This document shows, one piece after another, positions 9,997-18,264 of a stretch of 64,000 bases of DNA. The notes below the pieces were generated by a model. It was not told where the DNA came from. It worked only from the letters and a program-made list of their open reading frames with translations, and ran no database searches. Origin of the DNA: Desulfobacter postgatei 2ac9 (GTDB lineage: Bacteria > Desulfobacterota > Desulfobacteria > Desulfobacterales > Desulfobacteraceae); contig NZ_CM001488.1 of the NCBI RefSeq assembly GCF_000233695.2, positions 3,377,453 through 3,441,452 of the forward strand, written 5' to 3'. Positions within the stretch are counted from its first letter, which is position 1. Each line of letters opens with the position of its first letter. Both the position numbers and the translations under genes were made by a program.

Positions 9997-10692
9997 ATGG
10001 TGAAAAAGAAATTCAGGCGTTTTTTGTACCATTATCTGTTTCCCTACGCAGGGTTGTTTCTTGTCAGGCTTTTGTCAGCCACCTACCGGATTAGAATTGT
10101 CGATCCGGACAATGAACAGAACATTTTAAAGGCTGGTGGGCGACTGGTTTATGCCTCATGGCACCAGCGGTTTTTTCCGGGGATAACCTTTTTTTCGAAC
10201 CGAAAGCCCATTGCCATTATGATTTCCCAGAGTAGAGACGGTGAAATGGCGGCCCGGACTGTGACCATTCTGGGTTGGCGGGCCGTGAGGGGGTCTTCAT
10301 CCCATGGGGGGGACCAGGCCCTTGAAACCATGAAAATCCTGGCCAGGCAGGGCTACAAAATCGGCCATATCGTGGACGGCCCCCAGGGACCGTTCGGCGT
10401 GGTCAAACCTGGTCTGATTCGCATTGCCCAGTATGCGCAACTGCCCATTGTTCCCGTCATTATGTCCGGGCAGAACCTGTGGGCGTTCAATTCCTGGGAC
10501 CGTTTCATGGTGCCCAAACCCTTTTCCCGGGTAATCATCCGGTTTGGCTCTCCTATTCATGTGCCCCGGGATATGGGGAAGGACGGATTTGGGCAGATGC
10601 AGGCGCATGTGACCCAAACCCTTAAGCAACTTTATGCGGATACAGACGCTGTCTGGCAGGATGAGGTACGTCTCAGAGAAATTTTTGGTTGA
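9997..10692 (+). CDS. DUF374-family lysophospholipid acyltransferase-like protein
   Basis: This 231-residue protein belongs to the DUF374/LPLAT group, which is related to glycerolipid and lipid A acyltransferases acting at the inner membrane. The visible family signatures are a histidine in YASWHQRFFP, then SQSRDGE, the GxxxVRGSSSxGG region and VDGPQGP. The N-terminus has a short hydrophobic segment (LFPYAGLFLVRLL). The ATG follows a GGAGG site at good distance. The substrate is not defined for this family, though lipid A or phospholipid acylation is the usual suggestion. It stands alone, convergent with the reductase activator gene. Confidence 0.82.
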   Translation: MVKKKFRRFLYHYLFPYAGLFLVRLLSATYRIRIVDPDNEQNILKAGGRLVYASWHQRFFPGITFFSNRKPIAIMISQSRDGEMAARTVTILGWRAVRGSSSHGGDQALETMKILARQGYKIGHIVDGPQGPFGVVKPGLIRIAQYAQLPIVPVIMSGQNLWAFNSWDRFMVPKPFSRVIIRFGSPIHVPRDMGKDGFGQMQAHVTQTLKQLYADTDAVWQDEVRLREIFG

Positions 10693-10698
10693 TCCGTT

Positions 10699-11451
10699 TC
10701 ACTGTTTTTCAGCCATGATCATGGCTGCGCCCAAGGCGCCCATCATCTGGGGGTGATTGGGGACAAGGACCTCTTTTTCCAGGGCATCTGCCACCATTTG
10801 CACCATACATGGGTTTTGTGCCACCCCGCCGGAGAATACAACGGGCCCTTGGGCTCCCACGCGGTTCAGCATGCCCACGGCACGTTTGACCACACTTAAG
10901 TGAAGACCCCGGGCGATCTCCTGTCGATCCTGGCCCTTGGCAATGAGCGATGTCACTTCAGACTCTGCAAAGACGGTGCACATGCTGTTGATCTGAAGAT
11001 CTTTTTGGGCAGCAAGGGCGGCCGGACCAAACTCATCCAGGGAAAACCCCAGATTCTGTGCCATGATTTCAAGAAACTTGCCCGTACCCGCAGCACACCG
11101 GTCATTCATTTCAAATTTCACCACCCGACCCTGTTCATTGAGCCGGATGGACTTACTGTCCTGGCCGCCAATATCAAGAATGGCAAGGGCTTCGGGGAAT
11201 TCAAGGCGAACGCCTGCAGCATGGGCTTTGATTTCCGTGACTGTTGATGCATCTTCAAACGCCACCTCAAAAAGGTTGCGTCCGTAACCTGTGGCCATGA
11301 TCTTGTCAAATTTTACCCCATCCATCACTTTTTTGGCCTGGGAAATGGGGTCAAATCCGGTATCTGTCTGGCGGGTTTCAATCACCTTTTTGTTTTCAAC
11401 CACTACCAGTTCAATGCTTCTGGAACCGATATCAATGCCTGCGCAAATCAT
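10699..11451 (-). CDS. ATPase activator of double-cubane/2-hydroxyacyl-CoA-dehydratase-type reductase
   Basis: This 250-residue ASKHA-fold ATPase belongs to the BadF/BadG/BcrA/BcrD (HgdC) family. A dimer holds one [4Fe-4S] cluster and injects low-potential electrons into its partner at the cost of ATP. It shows the phosphate loop AGIDIGSRS, the second nucleotide motif ILDIGGQDSK, and the two cluster cysteines in NDRCAAGTGKF and INSMCTVFAESEV. The ATG follows AAGGA and starts eight bases after the stop of the partner gene, so the two form an operon. With only one dehydratase-type subunit next to it, the pair resembles the DCCP reductase system (DCCP-R), not a two-subunit hydroxyglutaryl-CoA dehydratase. 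Confidence 0.9.
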   Translation of the reverse strand: MICAGIDIGSRSIELVVVENKKVIETRQTDTGFDPISQAKKVMDGVKFDKIMATGYGRNLFEVAFEDASTVTEIKAHAAGVRLEFPEALAILDIGGQDSKSIRLNEQGRVVKFEMNDRCAAGTGKFLEIMAQNLGFSLDEFGPAALAAQKDLQINSMCTVFAESEVTSLIAKGQDRQEIARGLHLSVVKRAVGMLNRVGAQGPVVFSGGVAQNPCMVQMVADALEKEVLVPNHPQMMGALGAAMIMAEKQ

Positions 11452-11459
11452 TTTTTTCC

Positions 11460-12740
11460 TTAGTCAGAGATTTGTTCTATAAAGGCTTCCACCCGGGTTT
11501 TAAGCTGCCCGACATCCTCCATGCCGTAATCGGTTTCAATCCTCATGCAGGGAATGCCTATTTTTTCAAGTTTATTTTCCACAGGGATGGATTCCATAAT
11601 ATAAGGCTGACAGAACTGCAGACCGTAATGGATCACACCGTCTGCACCATAGGCCTTGACCATTTCAACAATATGGTCGCTCCGGTCCTGGTTGGGGGTA
11701 AAAATAGCGCAGTCCACCTTGAAATATCGGTCTGTGATAGCCTCCATCAATTCATCCAGGTTTTTTCCTGAATCCTCGGTCAGATTCCGGGTGCCTCTTT
11801 CGCCCACGCAGGACTCTTCGCCTACGATTACGGCACCGGAGGTTTCAATTATCCAGGGCAGTTTCCAGTTGGGTACGGCCATGGGACAGCCGGAGATGAG
11901 AATCCTCGGGGTTTTTGAAGGGAATACGCCCTGATTTTTCTTAATTCGCACCTCAAGTTCGTCACAGATTTTGTTTACCGATTCGGTGAACCTGGCTGGA
12001 TTGTCGTAAAAGAACACTTGATTGGCCAGAAGGGCGTCAAGTCCTGAAATGGGAGCCGGGTCCGCCTTTCTTAATGTTGCCAGCCGGTGCAGGGCTGCTC
12101 GTTTGGCATTGACCACCTTAATTCCTTCCTTAAGGGATTCTACGGTGATCTTATTTCCCGTTAATTTCTCGACTGCTATTTTGAACCGTTCATATTCTGC
12201 TTTGAGAAGCGAGCGTCCCTGGCTGGATTTGACCTGGGGAAGGTCCATGACATAAAGGTTGTCCACTATACCGGCAAAGGTTTCATAGGCTTTTTTCTTT
12301 CCGTCACAGGTATTTTCTCCCACGATCATGTCTGCGCTTTCAAGGTAGGGACAAACCCTACCAAGCTTGAAACCAAAGGAGGACTTGATCAATGAACAGG
12401 TGTTTCTGGGTAAATGTTTTTCCACCTCCTCAACGGCAAAGTCCGCACCGGAACATAACCCTACCAGGGTGGCACCGCCTGCAAGCGCAATCTCTTCGGG
12501 AACAAATACGCAATAGCTGCCAATGATTTTACGGTTCTGCTTTTTTTCGTCCAAAAGCTCCTTGATTCTCAACCCATGAACCTCGCTCATGACAAAATCA
12601 AAATAACCCATGCCTTCGGGTCGATTTTTCTGGGCCAGGTAAATCTCCTGATACCCTTGTCCCAGAACGCCGAGCAATGCGTCGTGGGCATCCAAATCCA
12701 TGCCAAGGCTTTTCCACATGGGGGTGTAATCTTCGCTCAT
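11460..12740 (-). CDS. Double-cubane-cluster-type anaerobic reductase (HgdB/BcrC family, YjiM-like)
   Basis: This 426-residue protein belongs to the 2-hydroxyglutaryl-CoA dehydratase D-component family (PF06050). Conserved cysteines lie in SYCVFVPEE, GLCSGADF, NTCSLIKSS, GRVCPYLE, GENTCDGKKK, SGCPMAVP and GEESCVGERG. This number is consistent with more than one 4Fe-4S centre, as in the double-cubane proteins that use ATP-driven electrons to reduce small molecules. It is followed at once by its activator ATPase. No second dehydratase subunit or CoA-transferase is nearby, so a role in amino-acid fermentation is unlikely. The physiological substrate is unknown. The ATG has GGAG upstream. Confidence 0.85.
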   Translation of the reverse strand: MSEDYTPMWKSLGMDLDAHDALLGVLGQGYQEIYLAQKNRPEGMGYFDFVMSEVHGLRIKELLDEKKQNRKIIGSYCVFVPEEIALAGGATLVGLCSGADFAVEEVEKHLPRNTCSLIKSSFGFKLGRVCPYLESADMIVGENTCDGKKKAYETFAGIVDNLYVMDLPQVKSSQGRSLLKAEYERFKIAVEKLTGNKITVESLKEGIKVVNAKRAALHRLATLRKADPAPISGLDALLANQVFFYDNPARFTESVNKICDELEVRIKKNQGVFPSKTPRILISGCPMAVPNWKLPWIIETSGAVIVGEESCVGERGTRNLTEDSGKNLDELMEAITDRYFKVDCAIFTPNQDRSDHIVEMVKAYGADGVIHYGLQFCQPYIMESIPVENKLEKIGIPCMRIETDYGMEDVGQLKTRVEAFIEQISD

Positions 12741-12926
12741 TGTTGTACGCTCCTTTTTATGACATCAATATTTTTTTGTTCCCGCCACAGATAAAATGCC
12801 CTTTTTAAGTTGTTACGGACTCAATCTATGCTGAAAGTGTTCAGTATAAGGATGGCAAACGTTCGAATCAAAGCGAAAATATAAATAGAAAAGGTGAACT
12901 TGAATTGATATTTTTGATAAAAGATA

Positions 12927-12959
12927 CGGGGGCAGGATATGGATTATGTCCTGTCCCCG
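12927..12959 (-). terminator. Probable terminator of the Fe-S oxidoreductase gene
   Basis: Eleven-base arms (CGGGGGCAGGA and TCCTGTCCCCG, one wobble pair) enclose an 11-base loop, 47-80 bases past the stop of the minus-strand gene. The trailing sequence is U-rich but interrupted. The rest of 12741-13006 shows no gene. Confidence 0.5.
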
Positions 12960-13006
12960 AAATTTTTGTATTGTTTTATCGAAGAGTTAAATTTTCGTGA
13001 ACTGCT

Positions 13007-14335
13007 TTAATACTCGTCTTCTAGTTCTTGGCCTTCCGGCATGTTAAGTGCTTTCAGGTCCGGCCCCAGATATAGCCGTTCCGTTGCACCAAGCACACCT
13101 AATGAAAACGCAATCAGTGTCCATAAATGAATGGTATGGTATTTACATTCATAGTGATCCGCCAGCTTATGGACTTGATCGTGGCAGTTGTGACAGGGGG
13201 TGACACAGTAGTCTGCACCGGTGGCCAGGATCTGATCTTTTTTGATTTCACCGTATTTCAAACGTTCTTCGTTATAGCCGGATTGAAGGTATCCACCACC
13301 GCCGCCGCAACAGAAATTGTTGGAATAGTTCGGCTGCATGTCAATGAAGTTTTCTTCACCAACACAGGCTTTGATAACATAGCGCAAATCTGCGGCTAAT
13401 GGATCACCAAAGCTTTTTCGAACCTGTTGACAGGGGTCCTGGCATGTAAATGTGACTTTTAAGTCTTTGTTCCAGTCGGAACTGGGTTTGAGTTTACCTT
13501 CCCGTATCCATTTGGCATAATATGGAACAATGGGTGCAATTTCAAGACCGGTCTTATCTATATTGTATTTTTGCTGGCCCTTCCATATGGCATAGGTGGC
13601 GTGGCCGCATTCGGTGTTTAAATACACCTTACAACCCAGCTCCTTGGCAGATTCAATGGAGTTTCTTGCGGTTTTTTCCCAGCTTTCATCATCTGCAAGG
13701 AACATACAGTAATTTTCTCCACCCCAGCCCCGTGTGCCATAGGTCCAGTCTGCGCCGACAATGTGCAGAATTTTCCACAACGGAATCATCTCCTCGGGTT
13801 CCGTGCCTGGTTCACGGGAATTCTGGCTTAAAAAGAAGTGTGCTCCTTCTTTATTGACCGGTGCTTCAAGATCTTCCCAGCCCGGCTGGTTTTCATGAAC
13901 TTCATCAAGAATGTCGCCAACCACCCATTCAAAGTCCTCTTCGGAAATACCCATGGCGCTGCCGCTGGTGTTTCTCATGGCCATATCACATGAACCTAGA
14001 ATGCCTTTGGGTCTTTCTTCCCGGGGCCACGAGGCGCGGGCCTCAAACACCATTGCCGCAATATCAATATTCATCGGGCAGACATAAACACACCGCTGGC
14101 ACTGGGAGCATAACCACACCCATGGGTGCATGTGCAGTTCCTCGTCCATGCCCAAAGCCACCATCCTGACAAATTTGCGCGGATCCATATCCCGAAGCCC
14201 TGTTGCCGGGCAACCGGAAGCGCATGCGCCGCATGTCAGGCAGGTATTTAGATTGACACCATTAGGCAGTTTGTTCATCAGTTTTTCTTTAAACACTGCC
14301 TTTTTTCCTTTATCAAGTTTTACCGCCTCGGTCAT
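13007..14335 (-). CDS. HdrC/TmcB/DsrK-like iron-sulfur oxidoreductase with CCG domain
   Basis: This 442-residue cytoplasmic electron-transfer protein begins with two [4Fe-4S] motifs (CLTCGACASGCPA and CSQCQRCVYVCPM). It then carries a cysteine-rich CCG domain (QDPCQQVRK, CCGGGGGY, CHNCHDQ) of the kind that binds a non-cubane cluster in heterodisulfide reductase HdrB/HdrD and in DsrK/TmcB. Only one clear CCG copy is visible. No membrane partner or cytochrome is encoded alongside, unlike in Tmc, Qrc or Dsr operons, so it may work with distant partners. The ATG is preceded by AAGGAGG. The family level is certain, but the exact complex is not. Confidence 0.82.
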   Translation of the reverse strand: MTEAVKLDKGKKAVFKEKLMNKLPNGVNLNTCLTCGACASGCPATGLRDMDPRKFVRMVALGMDEELHMHPWVWLCSQCQRCVYVCPMNIDIAAMVFEARASWPREERPKGILGSCDMAMRNTSGSAMGISEEDFEWVVGDILDEVHENQPGWEDLEAPVNKEGAHFFLSQNSREPGTEPEEMIPLWKILHIVGADWTYGTRGWGGENYCMFLADDESWEKTARNSIESAKELGCKVYLNTECGHATYAIWKGQQKYNIDKTGLEIAPIVPYYAKWIREGKLKPSSDWNKDLKVTFTCQDPCQQVRKSFGDPLAADLRYVIKACVGEENFIDMQPNYSNNFCCGGGGGYLQSGYNEERLKYGEIKKDQILATGADYCVTPCHNCHDQVHKLADHYECKYHTIHLWTLIAFSLGVLGATERLYLGPDLKALNMPEGQELEDEY

Positions 14336-14426
14336 AATGTCCTCCTTTGAAGGGTATTTTTTACATCAGTATCTCGATTAGAGTATTGTTTTTAAATTCA
14401 ATATGTTGCCGCTAACAGTCAGCGTA

Positions 14427-14912
14427 TCAACCGGGCACAAGCCCGCAGAAGACTTTTCTGAGGTATTCCTGGGGAATGGGTGTCAGGAACTGATCATCAA
14501 AAGCCGGTTTCCGGTTCGGCGACCGGGCTGTTTGAAAATCAAAGGGTGCCGGGTTGTCACAAATGGTGAAGGCGGTCATTTTTATTTCAGTATTGTGGGG
14601 CTGTTTTTTTGAATTATTATTCAGCCAGACATCACAGCTTTCGTGATCCCCGATATGCATGATGTAAATGATCTGTTTGGTGCGGATGCAGATCAGACGG
14701 TATCCCGCACCAAGGTCATATTTCCAGCAATTTTTCACCCGGGCATCTGAACGCGCCCTGAACAGTCCTGACGCCTGGGATGTCCGGCCTTGGATCATGG
14801 CCTCAATGATTTTTCTGGCGCGGCCTGCTGCAATGGATGGTGCATTGGCCTGACCTTCCATTGCAGTAAGCTGCCTTTCCAGTTTGGGATGAAGGTGGAC
14901 TTCAAAAGCCAT
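14427..14912 (-). CDS. RelE/ParE-like orphan protein with C-terminal extension
   Basis: Residues 1-95 resemble the RelE/ParE toxin fold: an N-terminal FEVHLHPKLERQL helix, then GAGYRLICIRTKQIIYIMHIGDHESCD, which matches the typical 'YRLLY...I.IIRIGHRREVY' strands. About 65 further residues without recognisable features follow. No antitoxin gene lies next to it, so it may be a solitary mRNA-interferase homologue or a diverged protein. It starts with an ATG behind GGAGG and ends in front of the Fe-S oxidoreductase gene. The function is inferred from fold similarity only. Confidence 0.5.
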   Translation of the reverse strand: MAFEVHLHPKLERQLTAMEGQANAPSIAAGRARKIIEAMIQGRTSQASGLFRARSDARVKNCWKYDLGAGYRLICIRTKQIIYIMHIGDHESCDVWLNNNSKKQPHNTEIKMTAFTICDNPAPFDFQTARSPNRKPAFDDQFLTPIPQEYLRKVFCGLVPG

Positions 14913-14925
14913 ACATACCCTCCGG

Positions 14926-15237
14926 TTAACTGCCGCATGTCCCGCCGCTGCACCCCTTGCATCCGGCTGCCGGTTTCAGGGCGGATTCAAGGCGAAAGCC
15001 GGTGCCTGCAAAATCAATATCCACAGGGCCGGCCTTTTCCAAAAGGTTTTGATCCATAATGTATTCCACCTCATCAAAGGTAAATACGGCATCTGTATCT
15101 TTTTTTTCGTCCAAAGCCATAGCAAGGCTTGGCCCGCCGCATCCGGCGCTGTTGAGAAAAATTCTGATGGGCGTAATTTCTTTGCCTTCAAAGTACATCC
15201 TCACCTGTTCCTGCGCAGGTTTAGTGACATTGATCAT
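14926..15237 (-). CDS. IscA/HesB-family protein
   Basis: This 103-residue protein has the A-type Fe-S carrier fold. A cysteine lies in NSAGCGGPSLAM and the C-terminal cysteine-rich tail (GCKGCSGGTCGS) replaces the usual CxC. Such proteins deliver iron or clusters to Fe-S enzymes, or are uncharacterised relatives common in Desulfobacterota. It directly precedes the RelE-like gene on the same strand. The ATG lies behind AAAGGAG. Confidence 0.8.
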   Translation of the reverse strand: MINVTKPAQEQVRMYFEGKEITPIRIFLNSAGCGGPSLAMALDEKKDTDAVFTFDEVEYIMDQNLLEKAGPVDIDFAGTGFRLESALKPAAGCKGCSGGTCGS

Positions 15238-15579
15238 CTGACAGACTCCTTTATTTTGTCATCATACCCCTTCATTTCTAGTCAGTAACAATTATCCAAC
15301 CTAAACCAGAAACGATTCAAGACCTATATAAAATAGGGGTTTTTGGCAAATTGATAATTCTTATGTGCTTGTATTTCTATTATCGGGATATTCAATTTTG
15401 CCCATTGGAAGAGGTGTTATCATGTTTTGATGGAAGCCATCCCCCTTTGTGCTGCACTATGATAAAAGCATAAATTAAAAGTTACTGGAACGTTACCATC
15501 ATAGTTTGAAACAGTAATAGTCTTCTGATATAAGTACTCAACGTAATATTAATTCATTTGGAAAAATCAAGTAACTGAA
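15238..15579. other. Intergenic region, nothing recognised
   Basis: This AT-rich 342-base divergent spacer lies between the IscA-like gene (minus) and the zinc-ribbon gene (plus). It probably holds promoters for both. No convincing gene, hairpin or repeat was seen. Confidence 0.5.
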
Positions 15580-15594
15580 TTGAAAGGATTGGAC

Positions 15595-15789
15595 TTGGAA
15601 CTGGATAAAATAGAAACGATACAGGGCGATTTAAAATTTAAATCATATTTTTGTCCTCATTGTCGGAAATTTTTGATGAAAGGGGGTGTAAGACGGTTAA
15701 AAATGACATGTCCACACTGTCACAAATTTATTGATGCTGATGAGAATGAACTGTTAAGTATGGACAATTTTGCCGGGGAATTAGGGTAG
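15595..15789 (+). CDS. Small double-CPHC zinc-ribbon protein
   Basis: This protein of about 64 residues has two CPHC knuckles (YFCPHCRKFL and MTCPHCHKFI), a treble-clef or Com-like zinc ribbon expected to bind nucleic acid or protein. Three in-frame TTG codons (15580, 15589, 15595) could start it. I choose 15595 because AAAGGA sits six bases upstream. It precedes the helicase gene by about 100 bases on the same strand and may belong to that unit. Its function is unknown. Confidence 0.6.
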   Translation: MELDKIETIQGDLKFKSYFCPHCRKFLMKGGVRRLKMTCPHCHKFIDADENELLSMDNFAGELG

Positions 15790-15888
15790 CGCACAATTGA
15801 ATACAGAATGTGACGAATCCTTTCCAATCTGACGTCTTTCAAAATTGTCGGTCAGCAACACCGGGAGACAAAAAAACAGGGAGGAGTG

Positions 15889-18264
15889 TTGGCAAAATCA
15901 AAAGCTGAGAAGCGCAAACAAAAACGCAAGCAAAAGCAGGTGCAGGTCCGGCTGGCCAAGGCCGGAAAGGCAGTCGCTGATAAAGGCTGGTTTTACTATG
16001 AAGACGCCCTTTATTATTATGAGATCGCTGACCCTTCCCAGGCGCTCAAGTCCATAAAAAACGCAGTCAAGTTGCTTCCCAAAGAAGAGGTGGTGATTCT
16101 CCTTATGGGGCGGATCGGCCAGGAATTAGGCGACGCGCAGGTACAGCTGGATGCCATGGACTGCCTTGAGAAAATCGGAAAAATGACGGATTCCATGCGG
16201 TATGAACGGGTCATTTTTTTGATAAATTCCCGAAAATACGAGCGTTGCTTAAAAACCGCTGAAGATCTGCTCCAAAATTTCACATTGCTTAAAATTGACG
16301 ATAAGCGAAGAAAAAGGACCACCATCAAAGATATCATTGCCTATTGCAAAGAGGTAATTGCCGAAACCCGGGAGCGCGAGGAAAGCATCCGGCGAATGGC
16401 GGAAAGTTACAAACCGCAGGACGGTTTGGCGGAGGCGGGCGCCAAACACATGACAGATATGGCTGACCCGCCGACCCCAACACCCGAACCATCAACGGTT
16501 CCGCCTGTTGATAGCAAGGCGTCTGAAAAACCGGCATCGGTTCCCGTGACCGTGAACATTGACAAAGATGCGTTTGTAAAGGCCCTTGCCGTAACTGAAA
16601 CCGCCGGGCCGGATCTGTATGAACTGGCACTGATGAGTCATAAAATCCGGTTTGCAGAATCCTTTGAAACCCTGATCTGCCTGCCGGGACTTACGGAAAT
16701 CCAATCGTTCTGGTACCAGGAGGAGACCGCCAAAAAAGTACTCAAGCAATTCCGGGGAAGGGCGCTGCTCTCCGATGAAGTGGGATTGGGTAAAACCATT
16801 GAGGCGTTGATCATCCTGTCGGAATATTTGCGCCGGGGCATGGTGAAAACCGCGCTGATCCTCACCCCGACCCCTCTGGTCTCCCAGTGGCAGACGGAAA
16901 TGGCATCCAAATTCAACCTCAATGTGCCGTCAACCGACAGTCCGGAATTCAAATCCGGAGACAATAATTTTTGGGAACAAAAGGTTGTGGTGGCGTCCAT
17001 CAACCAGGCCAAGTCAAAGAAAAACTGGGATTTGATCACCAGCCGGGAGTATGACATGGTGATTGTTGACGAGGCCCATCATCTAAAAAATAAATCCACC
17101 TTGAATTTCAAGTTGGTCAATGCCCTGAAGAAAAAATTTATCCTTTTACTGACAGCCACGCCTGTGGAAAACAACCTCATGGAGTTGTACAATCTGATCA
17201 CCCTGCTCAAGCCGGGGCAGCTTGAGACGGCGACCTCCTTCAGGGAGCGGTTCATGAAGCGCGGCGACCCCACTGACCCCCAGAACAGGGAAATGCTCAA
17301 AAATCTGTTAAGCCAGGTGATGATCCGCAATACCCGGGCCCTGGCAGGGATTCACATTCCGCCCAGGTTTGCCACCACTATCCGCATTGCGCCCACAAAG
17401 GACGAGGCCGCTTTTTATGAACGCCTTCAGACCCTTTTGCACCTGCTTAATGATCAGAACAAGGGGCGGTCCAAACTGATGATTAAAAATCTGCTGGCCC
17501 AGGCCGGATCATCTCCCAGGGCGGTGGAAGCCACCCTGGAACGGATGATTGACAACGGGTCCTGGCTGCTGGAGACTGAAAAAGAGATTAAAGCGGTTCG
17601 AAACCTGTGCCGGACAACGGTGGATACCCCTAAGAACATGGCGTTACTCAAACTGGTCAAAGCGGACAGTGAAAAGCTTATTGTCTTTGTAAAATACACG
17701 GCGACCCTGGAGCATCTGGCTGAATTTCTGGAGTGGAATAATGTCTCCTTTGTTCTTTTCCACGGCGGCATGAGTAATGAGAAAAAGGATGCGGCTATTG
17801 AGGGGTTTAAGGAGAATGTCCAGGTGCTGGTCACCACGGAAATCGGTGGGGAGGGACGCAATATCCAGTTTTGCTCCCGGATGGTCAATTACGATCTGCC
17901 CTGGAATCCAATGAAAATTGAACAACGAATCGGCCGTATCCACCGCATCGGCCAGGAAAAAGAAGTGCAGATCTATAATTTTTGTGCCCAAGGCTCCATT
18001 GAGGATTACATCCTGGATATCCTGGACCGGAAAATCAATATGTTTGAGATGGTCATCGGAGAGATTGACATGATCCTGGGCAGGGTTACAGGGGAAAAAG
18101 AGTTTTCCGATATGGTCTGCGACATCTGGGTGGGGTCTCAAACCCCGGAAGAGCGGGACCAATCCTTTGCCAAATTGGGAACAAAACTGAAACGGGCCAA
18201 AACAGGATATGTGAAAACAAAGGAACTGGACGGCAAGCTTTTTGGAGACAGCTATGAACTTTGA
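15889..18264 (+). CDS. SNF2/RapA-type DEAH helicase with N-terminal helical repeat region
   Basis: This superfamily 2 ATPase of about 791 residues should translocate on DNA or remodel nucleoprotein. Residues 1-30 are very basic (KAEKRKQKRKQKQ), and residues 45-170 look like TPR-type helices. A Pro-rich linker lies near 185-215. The motor starts near 290 with Q/I motif DEVGLGKTIEAL, motif II IVDEAHHLKN, motif III LLTATP, motif V TEIGGEGRNIQ and motif VI EQRIGRIHRIGQ. The GTG at 15886 or TTG at 15889 both follow GGGAGGA, and TTG has better spacing. The downstream gene overlaps its end, so the two products probably act together. Similar helicase pairs occur in defence loci, but no nuclease or methylase is present here. 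Confidence 0.88.
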   Translation: MAKSKAEKRKQKRKQKQVQVRLAKAGKAVADKGWFYYEDALYYYEIADPSQALKSIKNAVKLLPKEEVVILLMGRIGQELGDAQVQLDAMDCLEKIGKMTDSMRYERVIFLINSRKYERCLKTAEDLLQNFTLLKIDDKRRKRTTIKDIIAYCKEVIAETREREESIRRMAESYKPQDGLAEAGAKHMTDMADPPTPTPEPSTVPPVDSKASEKPASVPVTVNIDKDAFVKALAVTETAGPDLYELALMSHKIRFAESFETLICLPGLTEIQSFWYQEETAKKVLKQFRGRALLSDEVGLGKTIEALIILSEYLRRGMVKTALILTPTPLVSQWQTEMASKFNLNVPSTDSPEFKSGDNNFWEQKVVVASINQAKSKKNWDLITSREYDMVIVDEAHHLKNKSTLNFKLVNALKKKFILLLTATPVENNLMELYNLITLLKPGQLETATSFRERFMKRGDPTDPQNREMLKNLLSQVMIRNTRALAGIHIPPRFATTIRIAPTKDEAAFYERLQTLLHLLNDQNKGRSKLMIKNLLAQAGSSPRAVEATLERMIDNGSWLLETEKEIKAVRNLCRTTVDTPKNMALLKLVKADSEKLIVFVKYTATLEHLAEFLEWNNVSFVLFHGGMSNEKKDAAIEGFKENVQVLVTTEIGGEGRNIQFCSRMVNYDLPWNPMKIEQRIGRIHRIGQEKEVQIYNFCAQGSIEDYILDILDRKINMFEMVIGEIDMILGRVTGEKEFSDMVCDIWVGSQTPEERDQSFAKLGTKLKRAKTGYVKTKELDGKLFGDSYEL

